64,000 bases of DNA from Amycolatopsis marina (GTDB taxonomy: Bacteria; Actinomycetota; Actinomycetes; Mycobacteriales; Pseudonocardiaceae): the NCBI RefSeq assembly GCF_900111885.1, contig NZ_FOKG01000012.1, forward strand, positions 171,803-235,802, in the 5' to 3' direction. Position numbers and translations under genes: made by a program. Numbering within the stretch: the first letter of the stretch is position 1; every line of letters starts with the position of its first letter. Under the pieces are notes generated by a model that had not been told where the DNA came from, did no database searches, and saw only the letters and a list, made by a program, of their open reading frames with translations. Positions 33,147 to 41,850 of the stretch are shown piece after piece.

Positions 33147-34306
33147 CGCTCGTCCTCCTGGCGCCGGAGCGAGACCAGCAGGCCGCGCGCGTCGGATTCC
33201 GCACCGGTGATCTGGCACGGTCGCAACAGCTCCGGCAACGCGATCAGCCTGCGGAATCCGTCCACTGTGATCGCGAGGTCGTCGTCGACCCGCGCCAGGT
33301 CCACGGCGGACTGACTGTCGAGCGGTAGGGCCACTCGGAGTTCGTAACCGTCGTCTACTTCGGACACCTGCAGCAGCGGGGTCACGCCGGTGTCGCCTCC
33401 GTCGAGCGGGTCGTCGTCGCCGTAGAGTTCACCCGCGATCTCCAGCAGCGCGGTCAGGCCGACCGGCTCCTCCGCCCGGTGCTCCACGGGCCGGATCAGC
33501 CGCTGCTCGAGCCCGGAGGCGACGAGGTCGGCGAGCACCTGGTTCTGCTGCCTGCGCCGGGTCCGCAACCAGGACGCCGCCGAGCCACGCCACAGGCCCG
33601 GGGCGGGCACCAGGCGATTTACGACCAAGCCGTCCACCCTGATCCCTCGCAGCGCGAGCGAGGTGAGCGTGCGCCCGGTCTCGGCGGCGACCACCCGCTC
33701 GGGCGTCAGGACAAGGCGGACGGTGGTGGTCGCCGGGTCGGTCAGCAGCTCGCGCAGCGACTCCAGGTGCGCACCCAGCCGCCGGACGGCGTCGGCTGTC
33801 GCACCACGCCCCCTGCCCGCGAATCTCGACTGGCGGACGACGAGCTTGCGCAGGTATCCGGCGATGGCCTCCGGCAGCGCCAGCAGCCGCAGCGTTTCCG
33901 CCGTGGGTCCGCAGTCGACGACGACCGTGTCCCACGGGCCGTTCGCGGCGAGCCTGCGCACCTCGCCGAGGGCGAGCACCTCGTCCACTCCGGGCAGCAC
34001 CGTGAGTTCGGCCGCGTCGAGCGAGTCGACCCCGACACCGGCGAGCGCGTGGCGCACCTGCTCGCGCAGGTCAGCCCAGGACTCGTCGAGCAGGCCGCGT
34101 GCGTCGATCTGCACGGCGTACAGCCCGTCCGCCACCTCGGCGGGTTCGCCGGTCAGCGGGCGGTCGACGGCGTCACCGAGTGAATGCGCCGGATCCGTCG
34201 AGACGACCAGGGTCTTCCGGCCCTGCCGGGCCAGTCCGGCCGCGGTGGCCGCGGCCAGGGTCGTCTTGCCGACACCCCCCTTGCCGGTGAACAGCAGGAT
34301 TCGCAC
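33143..34306 (-). CDS. ArsA/GET3-like anion-transporting or chaperone ATPase
   Basis: A 387-residue deviant Walker P-loop ATPase: LLFTGKGGVGKTTLAA (GKGGVGKT at 8-15), VVSTDPAHSLGDAV (36-47) and VVVDCGPTAETLRLLALP are ArsA signatures. A C-terminal beta-rich extension (about 320-387) resembles the alpha-crystallin-like domain of ArsA-like proteins of actinomycetes. No arsenic genes are nearby, so a membrane-protein or lipid-linked role as for the paralogue Rv2184c is more likely than arsenite export. It heads a unit with the CxxC protein and glucokinase genes and follows the SRPBCC gene by eight bases. Confidence 0.82.
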   Translation of the reverse strand: MRILLFTGKGGVGKTTLAAATAAGLARQGRKTLVVSTDPAHSLGDAVDRPLTGEPAEVADGLYAVQIDARGLLDESWADLREQVRHALAGVGVDSLDAAELTVLPGVDEVLALGEVRRLAANGPWDTVVVDCGPTAETLRLLALPEAIAGYLRKLVVRQSRFAGRGRGATADAVRRLGAHLESLRELLTDPATTTVRLVLTPERVVAAETGRTLTSLALRGIRVDGLVVNRLVPAPGLWRGSAASWLRTRRRQQNQVLADLVASGLEQRLIRPVEHRAEEPVGLTALLEIAGELYGDDDPLDGGDTGVTPLLQVSEVDDGYELRVALPLDSQSAVDLARVDDDLAITVDGFRRLIALPELLRPCQITGAESDARGLLVSLRRQEDER

Positions 34307-34313
34307 CCTGGTT

Positions 34314-34748
34314 CTACCCCTCCGCTCGGCGCTTGAGCTCCTTCAGGGCGGTGTCCATGATCATCTTCTCGGCCTTGCGGCGCAGCAGCCCGATCATCGG
34401 CAGTGCCAGCTCGACGGACAACGTGTAGGTCACCAACGTGCGCTCACCCTTGCGCTCCAGCACGTAGCGGCCGTTCTGGGACTTCTGCATCTGTCCCTTG
34501 ACCAGGTGCCAGCTCACCGAGAGGCCGTCCGCCGCCCAGTCGTACTCGAGGGTGTAGACGTCCTTGACGGGTCCGGCGTCGAGGGTGAACCGGACCTGCT
34601 TTGCCCGGCCGGCATCATCCTCCGCCAGCACTTCCGTCTCGCGGACCGCCTGCGCCCATTCCGGGTACGCGGGCAGGTCGGCGATCACCGCCATGATTCG
34701 CTCGGGCGCCGCGTCGACCTCGATCGACTGCGTGGACTGCTCGGCCAT
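34314..34748 (-). CDS. SRPBCC (polyketide cyclase/START-like) protein
   Basis: A 144-residue ligand-binding fold: QSIEVDAAPERIMAVIADLP then AYPEWAQAVRETEVL at the start, WHLVKGQMQKSQNGRYVL in the strands, and a long C-terminal helix with KAEKMIMDTALKELKRRAEG. It corresponds in position and sequence type to mycobacterial Rv2185c (TB16.3). It probably binds a lipid or polyketide. ATG at 34748 is used; a GTG two codons upstream is possible. It lies next to the ArsA-like gene, as in M. tuberculosis. Confidence 0.85.
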   Translation of the reverse strand: MAEQSTQSIEVDAAPERIMAVIADLPAYPEWAQAVRETEVLAEDDAGRAKQVRFTLDAGPVKDVYTLEYDWAADGLSVSWHLVKGQMQKSQNGRYVLERKGERTLVTYTLSVELALPMIGLLRRKAEKMIMDTALKELKRRAEG

Positions 34749-34774
34749 GGGCACAACTTACCGTTTCGTCGTCG

Positions 34775-35563
34775 TCACCAGCGCAGCACGTAGGAACGCT
34801 CGGTCTCCTTGAAGTGGCCGACGTTACGGCACTCCGTCCTGCCCCACCGCCGGTGCGCCGACAACGGCTGGTGAACGTGCCCGAACAGCGAGCAGCGGGG
34901 CTGCTCCTTCTCGATCATCTCGAGCAGCGCGGACGAGCCGATCTCCGCACGCCGGGCCACGACGTCGTAGGTCAGGTCGGCTATGGCGGGCGGGATGTGC
35001 GTGCACAGCACGTCGATCCCGGACAGGCCCGCGACGGCGGCGTCGAAGTCCTCGGGACTGCGCAGGTACGGCCGCCACACCGCGGCCTTGCGGGGGACGA
35101 CGCCCTCGGGCAGCAGCGCTCCCCCGACGAACCCGAACCGCAGCCCGCCGATCTCGGCCACCTCGCCGTCGAGCACCCGCACGTCCGCACCGGCGTACTC
35201 CGGCCAGATCGAGGGGGTGTCGACGTTGCCCGGTGTGGCGTAGGTGGGTGCGCTCAGCGCGCCGAAGAGCGTGGCGTACTGCTCCCTGATCGCCTCGTCC
35301 ACCGCCGCGGCGGGATCGTCCAGGCTCGACCAGAGCGACCGGGAGTAGGCAACGGTCTCGTCCCTGGTCCCCTCCCGGCGCAGGCGGGCGAACGTCGCGA
35401 CCTTCTCCGCCCCGAACAGGGCCCCGAGGATGCCGTTGCCGTGATTCTGGTAATCCACGAAGTCGATCAGGTCGCCGAGCACCACCAGTGCGTCGGCTCC
35501 CTCGCCCGCCCTGGCCAGTGCCTCGGCGTTCCCGTGCACGTCGGAGACGACATGAACCCTCAC
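34775..35563 (-). CDS. Metallophosphoesterase
   Basis: A 262-residue calcineurin-like phosphoesterase with the complete dimetal motif set: SDVHGN (7-12), VVLGDLIDFVD, a GNVD motif in YATPGNVDTPSIW, CTHIPP and FGHVHQPLS. Substrate unknown; size fits small phosphodiesterases such as the YfcE/MPP239 types. GTG at 35563 is the start nearest the domain. It sits between two SRPBCC genes on the same strand. Confidence 0.85.
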   Translation of the reverse strand: MRVHVVSDVHGNAEALARAGEGADALVVLGDLIDFVDYQNHGNGILGALFGAEKVATFARLRREGTRDETVAYSRSLWSSLDDPAAAVDEAIREQYATLFGALSAPTYATPGNVDTPSIWPEYAGADVRVLDGEVAEIGGLRFGFVGGALLPEGVVPRKAAVWRPYLRSPEDFDAAVAGLSGIDVLCTHIPPAIADLTYDVVARRAEIGSSALLEMIEKEQPRCSLFGHVHQPLSAHRRWGRTECRNVGHFKETERSYVLRW

Positions 35564-35632
35564 AGCACCAGTCTCCCGCACCCGATCAGCGCTCGCCGAA
35601 TCGCCCCGGAGTCACCAACGGCGGGCCCGGTG

Positions 35633-36055
35633 TTATCGATTGTTCCTCGGCGGTATCCCGGGTTCCCGCCCGTCCTCCAGGATCTCCTTCAGGCCGAGCG
35701 CGATTCCCTTGGCCGCCCGCGCCCTCCGGTCGAACTCCCGGCGCAGTCCGGCGGGACGCAGCGCCAGCGGCGTGCCGTCCTCGGCCGCCGGGGTCGCCCT
35801 GAGGAAGTAATGCAGCAGGGTGCCGTCGAGGACGGGCTCGAGCCAGACCTCCATGGTGCCGACGAGCGCGCCACGTACCGTCCAGCGCAGACCCTTGTCG
35901 CCACGGTCGGTATAGACCTCGAGCACGAGGTCCGGCCAGTACCGTGTCCAGGATCGCGAGTCCGCGAACGCGGCGGCGACGGTACCCGGAGGGACGGCGA
36001 GGAAGGTCTCGTCGACGATGTCCAACGCGGGGACGGAGTTGTCGGAATCGGACAC
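35633..36055 (-). CDS. SRPBCC-fold protein, second copy
   Basis: A 140-residue protein with START-like features: VDETFLAVPPGTVAAAFADS at the N-terminus, TRYWPDLVLEVYTDRGDKGL, and a C-terminal helix (LRREFDRRARAAKGIALGLK). It is distinct in sequence from the SRPBCC protein encoded 0.9 kb away. M. tuberculosis likewise has a polyketide-cyclase-like protein next to fadD15. GTG at 36055 lacks a clear ribosome binding site and may be leaderless. It is divergent from fadD15 across about 120 bp. Confidence 0.75.
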   Translation of the reverse strand: MSDSDNSVPALDIVDETFLAVPPGTVAAAFADSRSWTRYWPDLVLEVYTDRGDKGLRWTVRGALVGTMEVWLEPVLDGTLLHYFLRATPAAEDGTPLALRPAGLRREFDRRARAAKGIALGLKEILEDGREPGIPPRNNR

Positions 36056-36174
36056 GCGTGCAGAATGTCATGCCAATGAGGAACCTCTGCGACCACCATG
36101 GTCAATCAGGTATGGGACAGGTTAAGTTGACCGGCGAGTAACATCCGCTCCCGGTGTCTATTTCGGAGGTCCAC

Positions 36175-37971
36175 GTGCGCGAATACAGCGCTCCTGCAAG
36201 TCGGACGGTCGCTGCCGACGAGAATCTCGCCGACGTCGTGTGGGCCAATGCCGAACGCTTCGGTGATGTGGTGAGTTTCCGCCGGCACATCGACGGGTCC
36301 TGGATCGACGTCACCGCCCGCGAGTTCGCGGCTCAGGTGCTCGACGCGGCGAAGGGCCTGCTGGCCGCTGGCATCGAGAAGGGCGACCGGGTCGGGCTGA
36401 TGTCCAAGACCCGGTACGAGTGGACACTGCTCGACTTCGCCATCTGGGCGGCGGGCGGTGTCACGGTGCCGATCTACGAGACCTCCTCTCCCGAACAGGT
36501 GCACTGGATCCTGTCCGACTCCGCGGCCAAGGCGGTCATCGTGGAGACCGCCGAGCACAACGCGAGCCTGGACGAGGTGCGCGGCAGGCTGCCCGAACTG
36601 GCCCACTCCTGGCAGATCGACGGCGCGCCAGGGGCACTCGAGCAGCTGAGCACGCTCGGGGCCGAGGGGGCCGATGACGACGTGCACACCCGCCGCCGCT
36701 CGGTGCCGTCCGACGCCCTCGCCACGATCGTCTACACCTCGGGCACCACAGGTCGCCCCAAGGGCGTACAGCTGACCCACCACAACCTGCTCAGTGAGAT
36801 CCGCGCGGACATCGCTGCTTTCCCCCAGTTCATGTCGCAGGGCAACTCGCTGCTCGCGTTCCTGCCGCTGGCCCACATTCTGGCCAGGGCCATCGTGATG
36901 ACCGCGTTCACCGCGCGAGTCACCCTCGGCCACACCGCGGACATCACGAACCTGGTGGCCGACCTCGGCACCTTCCGCCCGACCTCCGTCGTCGCCGTTC
37001 CCCGCGTGTTCGAGAAGGTTTACAACGGAGCGAAACTCAAGGCGCACTCCGACGGCAAGGGCAAGATCTTCGACGCGGCCGAGGCCACCGCCGTCGCGTA
37101 CAGCCAGGCGCTGGACGGCGGCGGCGCCGGCCTCGGTCTGCGAGTCAAGCACACGGTCTTCGACAAGCTGGTCTACTCCAAGCTGCGGGCCGCGCTCGGC
37201 GGCCGCTGCATCGCCGCCGTGTCCGGCGGTGCCCCGCTCGGCGCCCGTCTCGCCCACTTCTTCCGGGGCATCGGCGTGCCCGTGTACGAAGGTTACGGGC
37301 TGACCGAGACCTCGGCCGCGGCCTGCGTGAACACCGAGAACGACTTCAAGGTGGGCACCGTCGGCAAGCCGGTGGCCGGGACCTCGGTCCGGATCGCCGA
37401 GGACGGCGAGATCCAGCTCAAGGGCGACGTGGTCTTCAACGGCTACTGGAACAACGAGAAGGCCACCTCCGAGTCGCTGCAGGACGGCTGGTTCTCGACC
37501 GGCGACCTCGGTGAGCTGGACGATGAGGGCTTCCTCAAGATCACCGGACGGAAGAAGGAGATCATCGTGACCGCGGGCGGCAAGAACGTCGCCCCATCCG
37601 GCCTCGAGGACACGCTGAAGTCCAACCCGCTGATCAGCCAGGCGATGGTGGTCGGTGACCAGCGCCCGTTCATCGGCGTGCTGGTGACGATCGACGAGGA
37701 GTTCTTCCCGACCTGGAAGTCCCAGCACGGCAAGCCCGCCGACGCCAACGTGGCCGACCTGGCCGACGACGCGGACCTGCAGGCCGCGGTGCAGGAGGCG
37801 GTCGACGCCGCGAACAAGCAGGTCTCCCAGGCCGAGTCCATCAAGAAGTTCACGATCCTGCCCCAGGACTTCACCGAGGCGGGCGGGGAGATCACCCCGA
37901 GCCTCAAGCTCAAGCGCAACGTGGTGAACAAGAACTACGCCACCGATATCGAGGCCCTGTACGGCAAGTGA
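36175..37971 (+). CDS. fadD15: Long-chain fatty acid-CoA ligase
   Basis: Activates long-chain fatty acids to acyl-CoA via an acyl-adenylate. The 598-residue ANL enzyme has the P-loop YTSGTTGRPKG (187-197), the adenylate motif YEGYGLTETSAA, the hinge STGDLGELDDEGFLKITGRK and the C-terminal lysine region SLKLKRNVV. N-terminus VREYSAPASRTV resembles mycobacterial FadD15 (MREISVPAPFTV) from memory, and its length fits. GTG at 36175 is chosen over one 21 bases upstream because GGAGGT ends five bases before it. It is followed by a terminator and convergent with ftsI. Confidence 0.93.
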   Translation: MREYSAPASRTVAADENLADVVWANAERFGDVVSFRRHIDGSWIDVTAREFAAQVLDAAKGLLAAGIEKGDRVGLMSKTRYEWTLLDFAIWAAGGVTVPIYETSSPEQVHWILSDSAAKAVIVETAEHNASLDEVRGRLPELAHSWQIDGAPGALEQLSTLGAEGADDDVHTRRRSVPSDALATIVYTSGTTGRPKGVQLTHHNLLSEIRADIAAFPQFMSQGNSLLAFLPLAHILARAIVMTAFTARVTLGHTADITNLVADLGTFRPTSVVAVPRVFEKVYNGAKLKAHSDGKGKIFDAAEATAVAYSQALDGGGAGLGLRVKHTVFDKLVYSKLRAALGGRCIAAVSGGAPLGARLAHFFRGIGVPVYEGYGLTETSAAACVNTENDFKVGTVGKPVAGTSVRIAEDGEIQLKGDVVFNGYWNNEKATSESLQDGWFSTGDLGELDDEGFLKITGRKKEIIVTAGGKNVAPSGLEDTLKSNPLISQAMVVGDQRPFIGVLVTIDEEFFPTWKSQHGKPADANVADLADDADLQAAVQEAVDAANKQVSQAESIKKFTILPQDFTEAGGEITPSLKLKRNVVNKNYATDIEALYGK

Positions 37972-37978
37972 GGCTCGC

Positions 37979-38006
37979 GCCCCCGCTCCGGCACCGGGGC
38001 GGGGGC
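37979..38006. terminator. Terminator between fadD15 and ftsI
   Basis: GCCCCCGC and GCGGGGGC pair perfectly around a 12-base inner region that can partly pair. It separates two convergent genes. Confidence 0.8.
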
Positions 38007-38019
38007 AGCAAGGCTGTCG

Positions 38020-39933
38020 TCAGAGAACCAGCGGGACCACAGGAGTCGGCTTGTCCGACAGCGGCAACTGGTAGCGCTGGGTCAGGTACGAGGCGATGTC
38101 GTGGAACAGCGGGGCCGCCGAGTGTCCTTCCGGCAGCGTGGTGTCCGGCGCGTCGAGCCAGATGCCGACGACGAACCGAGGGTTGTCCGCGGGCAGGATC
38201 CCGGCGAACGTGATGTTGTACAGGTGGTCGCTGTAGGCCTTGGTGGCCGGATCCACCTGCTGCCCCGTGCCGGTCTTGCCGGAGATCTGGTATCCCTCCA
38301 CCGCGGCGGCGGGCGCCGTGCCGTTGTCGTTGCCGCCCTCGTTCTGCGTCACGGCACGCATCATGTCCTTGACCGTGTTCGCGGTGTTCGGGCTCACCAC
38401 CTGCTGCGTACCGGGCGCGGGCGCCGGCTCCCGCTTGCCGTCCGGGCCGGTCTTCGAGGAGATGATCCTCGGCTCGACGCGCAGGCCGTCGTTGGCGATC
38501 GCCTGGTACATCCCGGCCATCTGCAGGACGGTCATCGAGAGGCCCTGCCCGATCGGCAGGTTGCCGAAGGTGGTCGCGTACCAGTTCTCCCGCGCCGGAA
38601 CACTCCCGGGGCTCTCCCCCGGCAGTCCGACGCCGGTGCGCTTGCCCAGCCCGAACCGCTTCAGCATGTCGGCGAAACGTTCCTCACCGACCTTCTCCGC
38701 CAGCATCAGGGTGCCGACGTTGGATGACTTGGCGAAGATGCCGGTGGTGGTGAACTTCTGCGTCGGGTGCTCCCAGGCGTCGTGCACGACGTGGTCCGCG
38801 ACCTTCTTCGAGTCCGGCACCATGAGACTCGACTCGGGGGTCGCCAGACCGTATTCGATGGCCGCCGCAGCCGTGACGATCTTGTTCACCGAACCGGGCT
38901 CGAACGGTATGGACACCGCCTTGTTGTTCAGCAGTTCGGGCTTGATGTCGGTCAAATTGTCGTTCGGATTGAACGTCTTGTCGTTGGCCAGTGCGTAGAC
39001 CTCGCCGGTCTTCGAGTCCAGGATCACCGCGCTGCCGCCCTTGGCGCGGGACTTCTGCACGTAGGCCGCCAGCTTGTCCTGCACCACGTACTGCAGGTCG
39101 GAGTCGATGGTGAGTTCCACGTTGGAGCCGGGCGTCGCGGCCTGCAGATCACGCTCGGTACCTGGGATGACCACGTTGGTCCCTTGAGCCGTGTCCACGA
39201 GACGCTGCCCCGGAGTTCCGGCGAGCGTGTCGTCCAGCATGCTCTCCAGACCGGCGAGGCCCTGCAGATTGTGCTTGGACACGTCGGGATCCTGCATCTG
39301 CCAGTTGGCGACCCCGACGATGTTGGCCGCCACCTTCTCCCCCGGGTACTCCCGTTTGGCCCGCTTCTCCATCCCGATCTCGGGGAACTTGTCGGTGATG
39401 TCCTCGGCGACCGAGGGCTCCAGCTCATCGACGAGGAACGTGAACGGCCCGTCCTTGTGGAACCGCTTCAGCAGGTCCGCCTCGGTGGTCTTGTCCGGGG
39501 CCTTCCGCGCGATGTACTCCGCCGCCTCGGCGGCCCGCGTCCGGAAGTTCTTGCCCTCCTCCGGATGGTCCTTCGCGTACGTGTCCCAGGTCTTGCGCAT
39601 GGCCCGCAGACTCACAGTGAGCGTGCGGGTCTCCACGGTGAAGGCGAGCTTCACCCCGTTTCGGTCCACAATGGACCCACGTTGGGCCGGAATGTCGATC
39701 GCCTCGGTCCGCTGGCGTTCCGCCTTCTCCGACAGCGCCTGTGCCTCGATCGCCTGCACCTGCACGAGTTTCAGCCCCGCGACGGCGAGCACCACGACGA
39801 GAATGATCCGGACCGCGGTGAACCGGTTGCGATTGCCACCGAGTACCTGGGTGTCGCCGCCGCGGCGGGCACCCGCGGAGTAGGTCCGCCGGGAGCCCGC
39901 GCCGGAGCGACCACCACGGGACTGGCCCGCCAT
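38020..39933 (-). CDS. ftsI: Septal peptidoglycan transpeptidase (penicillin-binding protein 3 / PbpB)
   Basis: Cross-links septal peptidoglycan during division. The 637-residue class B PBP has a basic, disordered cytoplasmic leader, one membrane anchor (about 41-59), a dimerisation domain starting AQRGSIVDRNG (83-93), and the transpeptidase domain. Catalytic motifs are S348-V-N-K351 in EPGSVNK, SSN at 403-405 and KTG at 553-555. The SxxK motif is SVNK where STFK is the usual form. ATG at 39933 overlaps the ftsL stop (ATGA). It is last in mraZ-rsmH-ftsL-ftsI; murE does not follow. Confidence 0.95.
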   Translation of the reverse strand: MAGQSRGGRSGAGSRRTYSAGARRGGDTQVLGGNRNRFTAVRIILVVVLAVAGLKLVQVQAIEAQALSEKAERQRTEAIDIPAQRGSIVDRNGVKLAFTVETRTLTVSLRAMRKTWDTYAKDHPEEGKNFRTRAAEAAEYIARKAPDKTTEADLLKRFHKDGPFTFLVDELEPSVAEDITDKFPEIGMEKRAKREYPGEKVAANIVGVANWQMQDPDVSKHNLQGLAGLESMLDDTLAGTPGQRLVDTAQGTNVVIPGTERDLQAATPGSNVELTIDSDLQYVVQDKLAAYVQKSRAKGGSAVILDSKTGEVYALANDKTFNPNDNLTDIKPELLNNKAVSIPFEPGSVNKIVTAAAAIEYGLATPESSLMVPDSKKVADHVVHDAWEHPTQKFTTTGIFAKSSNVGTLMLAEKVGEERFADMLKRFGLGKRTGVGLPGESPGSVPARENWYATTFGNLPIGQGLSMTVLQMAGMYQAIANDGLRVEPRIISSKTGPDGKREPAPAPGTQQVVSPNTANTVKDMMRAVTQNEGGNDNGTAPAAAVEGYQISGKTGTGQQVDPATKAYSDHLYNITFAGILPADNPRFVVGIWLDAPDTTLPEGHSAAPLFHDIASYLTQRYQLPLSDKPTPVVPLVL

Positions 39934-40631
39934 CAGGGAGCACCGTCGCCGGACTCGCCCTGCGGTCCGGCCGCTCCCGCGACCCGGTCGGCGTCGGAAT
40001 CACCCGCGCCACCCTCCGGGTCGGTGGCGGCGGGCGACTCGTCGGCGGCCGGATCGGGCTGGGCCGGAGGTGCGGTGCCCTCCGCCTTCTTCGGCTCACC
40101 GACAACTCGGATGCTGCCGTCCGGCTCGACGACGATGTGCGCGGGGTCCGTGGCGGGAACCATGCCGAGCGCCTTGGCCCGCTCGGCGAGCGCGGACGGC
40201 GACTCCTGCCTGGTGACCTGCTGCTGCAACTGCTCCTTGCGCTCGAGCAGCCGGGCGTTGGTCTCGTTCAGCTCGTCCAGCCGATACGTGTCGGCGATCG
40301 CCTGGGTCGACAGCCACAGGGTGGCGGCCACACCCGCGGCGAGCAGGCCCATCATCACCACGACGAACGACGCGCGCGACTGCGGACCCCGCAGGCGCGG
40401 CAGCCACTTCCGCCTGCGCGCGAGTTCGCCGCCCCGCCGGGCGCCCTGGGAAAGCTCGGCACGCTGCGCCCGGCGGGCGTAGGCCCGTTCGGCCGCGGAC
40501 GTCCGCTGCGCGGGCTGCTGGCGAGCGCGGGAAGGCCGGGGCGTCTCGGTGGTCGTGGTCGCCGAGCGGGCCCGCTGCCGGGCGGCGCGAGCGGTCGTGG
40601 ACCTGGCCCTGGATCGTGTTGGCGCTGTCAT
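39933..40631 (-). CDS. ftsL: FtsL-like divisome protein
   Basis: A 232-residue bitopic membrane protein in the ftsL position. About 90 residues of very basic, Arg/Ala/Thr-rich cytoplasmic sequence precede one transmembrane segment (ASFVVVMMGLLAAGVAATLW). It is followed by a leucine-zipper-like coiled coil (LDELNETNARLLERKEQLQQ) and a Pro/Ala/Asp-rich tail. FtsL binds FtsB and FtsQ and activates septal synthesis at the membrane. It is longer than the E. coli protein (121) but typical of Actinobacteria. ATG at 40631 with GGAGGT six bases upstream. Confidence 0.88.
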   Translation of the reverse strand: MTAPTRSRARSTTARAARQRARSATTTTETPRPSRARQQPAQRTSAAERAYARRAQRAELSQGARRGGELARRRKWLPRLRGPQSRASFVVVMMGLLAAGVAATLWLSTQAIADTYRLDELNETNARLLERKEQLQQQVTRQESPSALAERAKALGMVPATDPAHIVVEPDGSIRVVGEPKKAEGTAPPAQPDPAADESPAATDPEGGAGDSDADRVAGAAGPQGESGDGAP

Positions 40632-40665
40632 CGCACTACCTCCGTGGCGAAAAGAACCTCGGCGG

Positions 40666-41622
40666 TCATGTCGTCTCCCTGATCCGCTCGGCCGCTCGCA
40701 GCCGCACCGAGGCTGCTCGGGGGTTCTGCTCGATCTCCGACTCACTCGCCTTCTCGGCGCCGCGGGTCAGCAACCTGATCTCGGGCCCGTGCCCGGGAAG
40801 CTCGACGGGCAGGTCCTCCGGCGTGCGCGACTTCGCCAGCTCGACGAAGGCCCGCTTCACCATCCTGTCCTCGAGCGACTGGTAGGACTCCACGACGATT
40901 CGGCCGCCGGGTGCCAGTACCGACAGGGCGGCCGGCATGGCGGCTCGCAACGTCTCCAGCTCACCGTTGACCTCGATCCGCAACGCCTGGAACGTGCGCT
41001 TGGCCGGGTGACCGCCGGTGCGCCTGCTCGGGGCGGGCACGGTGTCGTAGAGCAACTTGACCAGACGTTCACTGCGGTCGAAAGGCTCGCGCTCCCGCTC
41101 GGCGACGATCGTCTTCGCGATCCTGCCCGCGAAGCGCTCCTCGCCGTACTCCCGCAGGATCCGGGCCAGTTCGGCGGCCGGGTAGGTGTTGAGCACGTCG
41201 GCGGCGGTGCGGCCGGTCGTAGGGTCCATTCGCATGTCGAGGGGAGCGTCCCTGGAGTAGGAGAAGCCTCGCTCGGTGCGGTCGAGCTGCATCGAGGACA
41301 CGCCGAGGTCGAAGAGCAGACCATCCACTGTGGACAGTCCGAGTTCGGCGAGCACGTCCGGCAACTCGTCGTACACGGCGTGGACGAACCGCACCCGGTC
41401 CCCGTGGCGGGCGAGCCGCTCCGCGGAGCGCTCGAGCGCGGCGGGATCGCGATCCAGCGCGATGAGCCGTAGCTGCGGGTGCGCGGCGAGCAACGCATCG
41501 GAGTGACCGCCGAGACCGACCGTGGCATCGACGAGAACCGTGTCGGGAGCGGCCAGCGCGGGGGCGAACAACTCGAGGATCCGGTCCAGCAGAACCGGAA
41601 CGTGCTCAGCGCTCTCCGTCAT
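40666..41622 (-). CDS. rsmH: 16S rRNA (cytosine1402-N4)-methyltransferase
   Basis: Methylates N4 of C1402 in the 16S rRNA decoding centre. The 318-residue protein starts MTESAEHVPVLLDRILELF, then the AdoMet loop VDATVGLGGHSDALL, LFDLGVSSMQLDRTERGFSY (MraW signature), and the C-terminal GGRIVVESYQSLEDRMVKRAF. ATG at 41622 has GGGAAAGGGGG upstream. It is preceded by a 228-base gap from mraZ that contains a hairpin with a CUUCCCC loop, a likely regulatory element. It is followed by ftsL after 34 bases. Confidence 0.95.
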   Translation of the reverse strand: MTESAEHVPVLLDRILELFAPALAAPDTVLVDATVGLGGHSDALLAAHPQLRLIALDRDPAALERSAERLARHGDRVRFVHAVYDELPDVLAELGLSTVDGLLFDLGVSSMQLDRTERGFSYSRDAPLDMRMDPTTGRTAADVLNTYPAAELARILREYGEERFAGRIAKTIVAEREREPFDRSERLVKLLYDTVPAPSRRTGGHPAKRTFQALRIEVNGELETLRAAMPAALSVLAPGGRIVVESYQSLEDRMVKRAFVELAKSRTPEDLPVELPGHGPEIRLLTRGAEKASESEIEQNPRAASVRLRAAERIRETT

Positions 41623-41736
41623 GGCCAACCCCCTTTCCCCGATGCCGCCCGCCCGACGAGGCAGTCGAGTCGGTCGAGTTCCCGGGGCCCGCCCGAGACC
41701 GTCGATGTCGTCAGGTCTCCGCCCGCCCGCTACGAA

Positions 41737-41762
41737 CCTGGTGCCGGGGAAGGTGCACCAGG
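41737..41762 (-). ncRNA. Hairpin in the mraZ-rsmH gap, mraW RNA motif candidate
   Basis: Read on the transcribed strand, CCTGGTGC pairs perfectly with GCACCAGG around the loop ACCTTCCCCG. The Rfam mraW RNA motif, found upstream of mraW in Actinobacteria, is, from memory, a hairpin with a CUUCCCC loop. Position and loop both agree. It lies about 115 bases upstream of rsmH. Confidence 0.6.
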
Positions 41763-41850
41763 GCCGGTGAGCGGACAGAGGCCTCACGACATCCACTTCG
41801 ACCCGTTTCGGCTTCGGCGACAGCCGGCCGACCGAACGCGTTTTCTCGAC

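Noticed and set aside
36121..36142. Imperfect inverted repeat GTTAAGT / AGTAAC upstream of fadD15
   Set aside because: The arms match over only four to five bases. I could not link it to a known fatty acid regulator site.
36106..37728. A 540-codon minus-strand frame opposite fadD15
   Set aside because: The ANL enzyme motifs on the plus strand are unambiguous.
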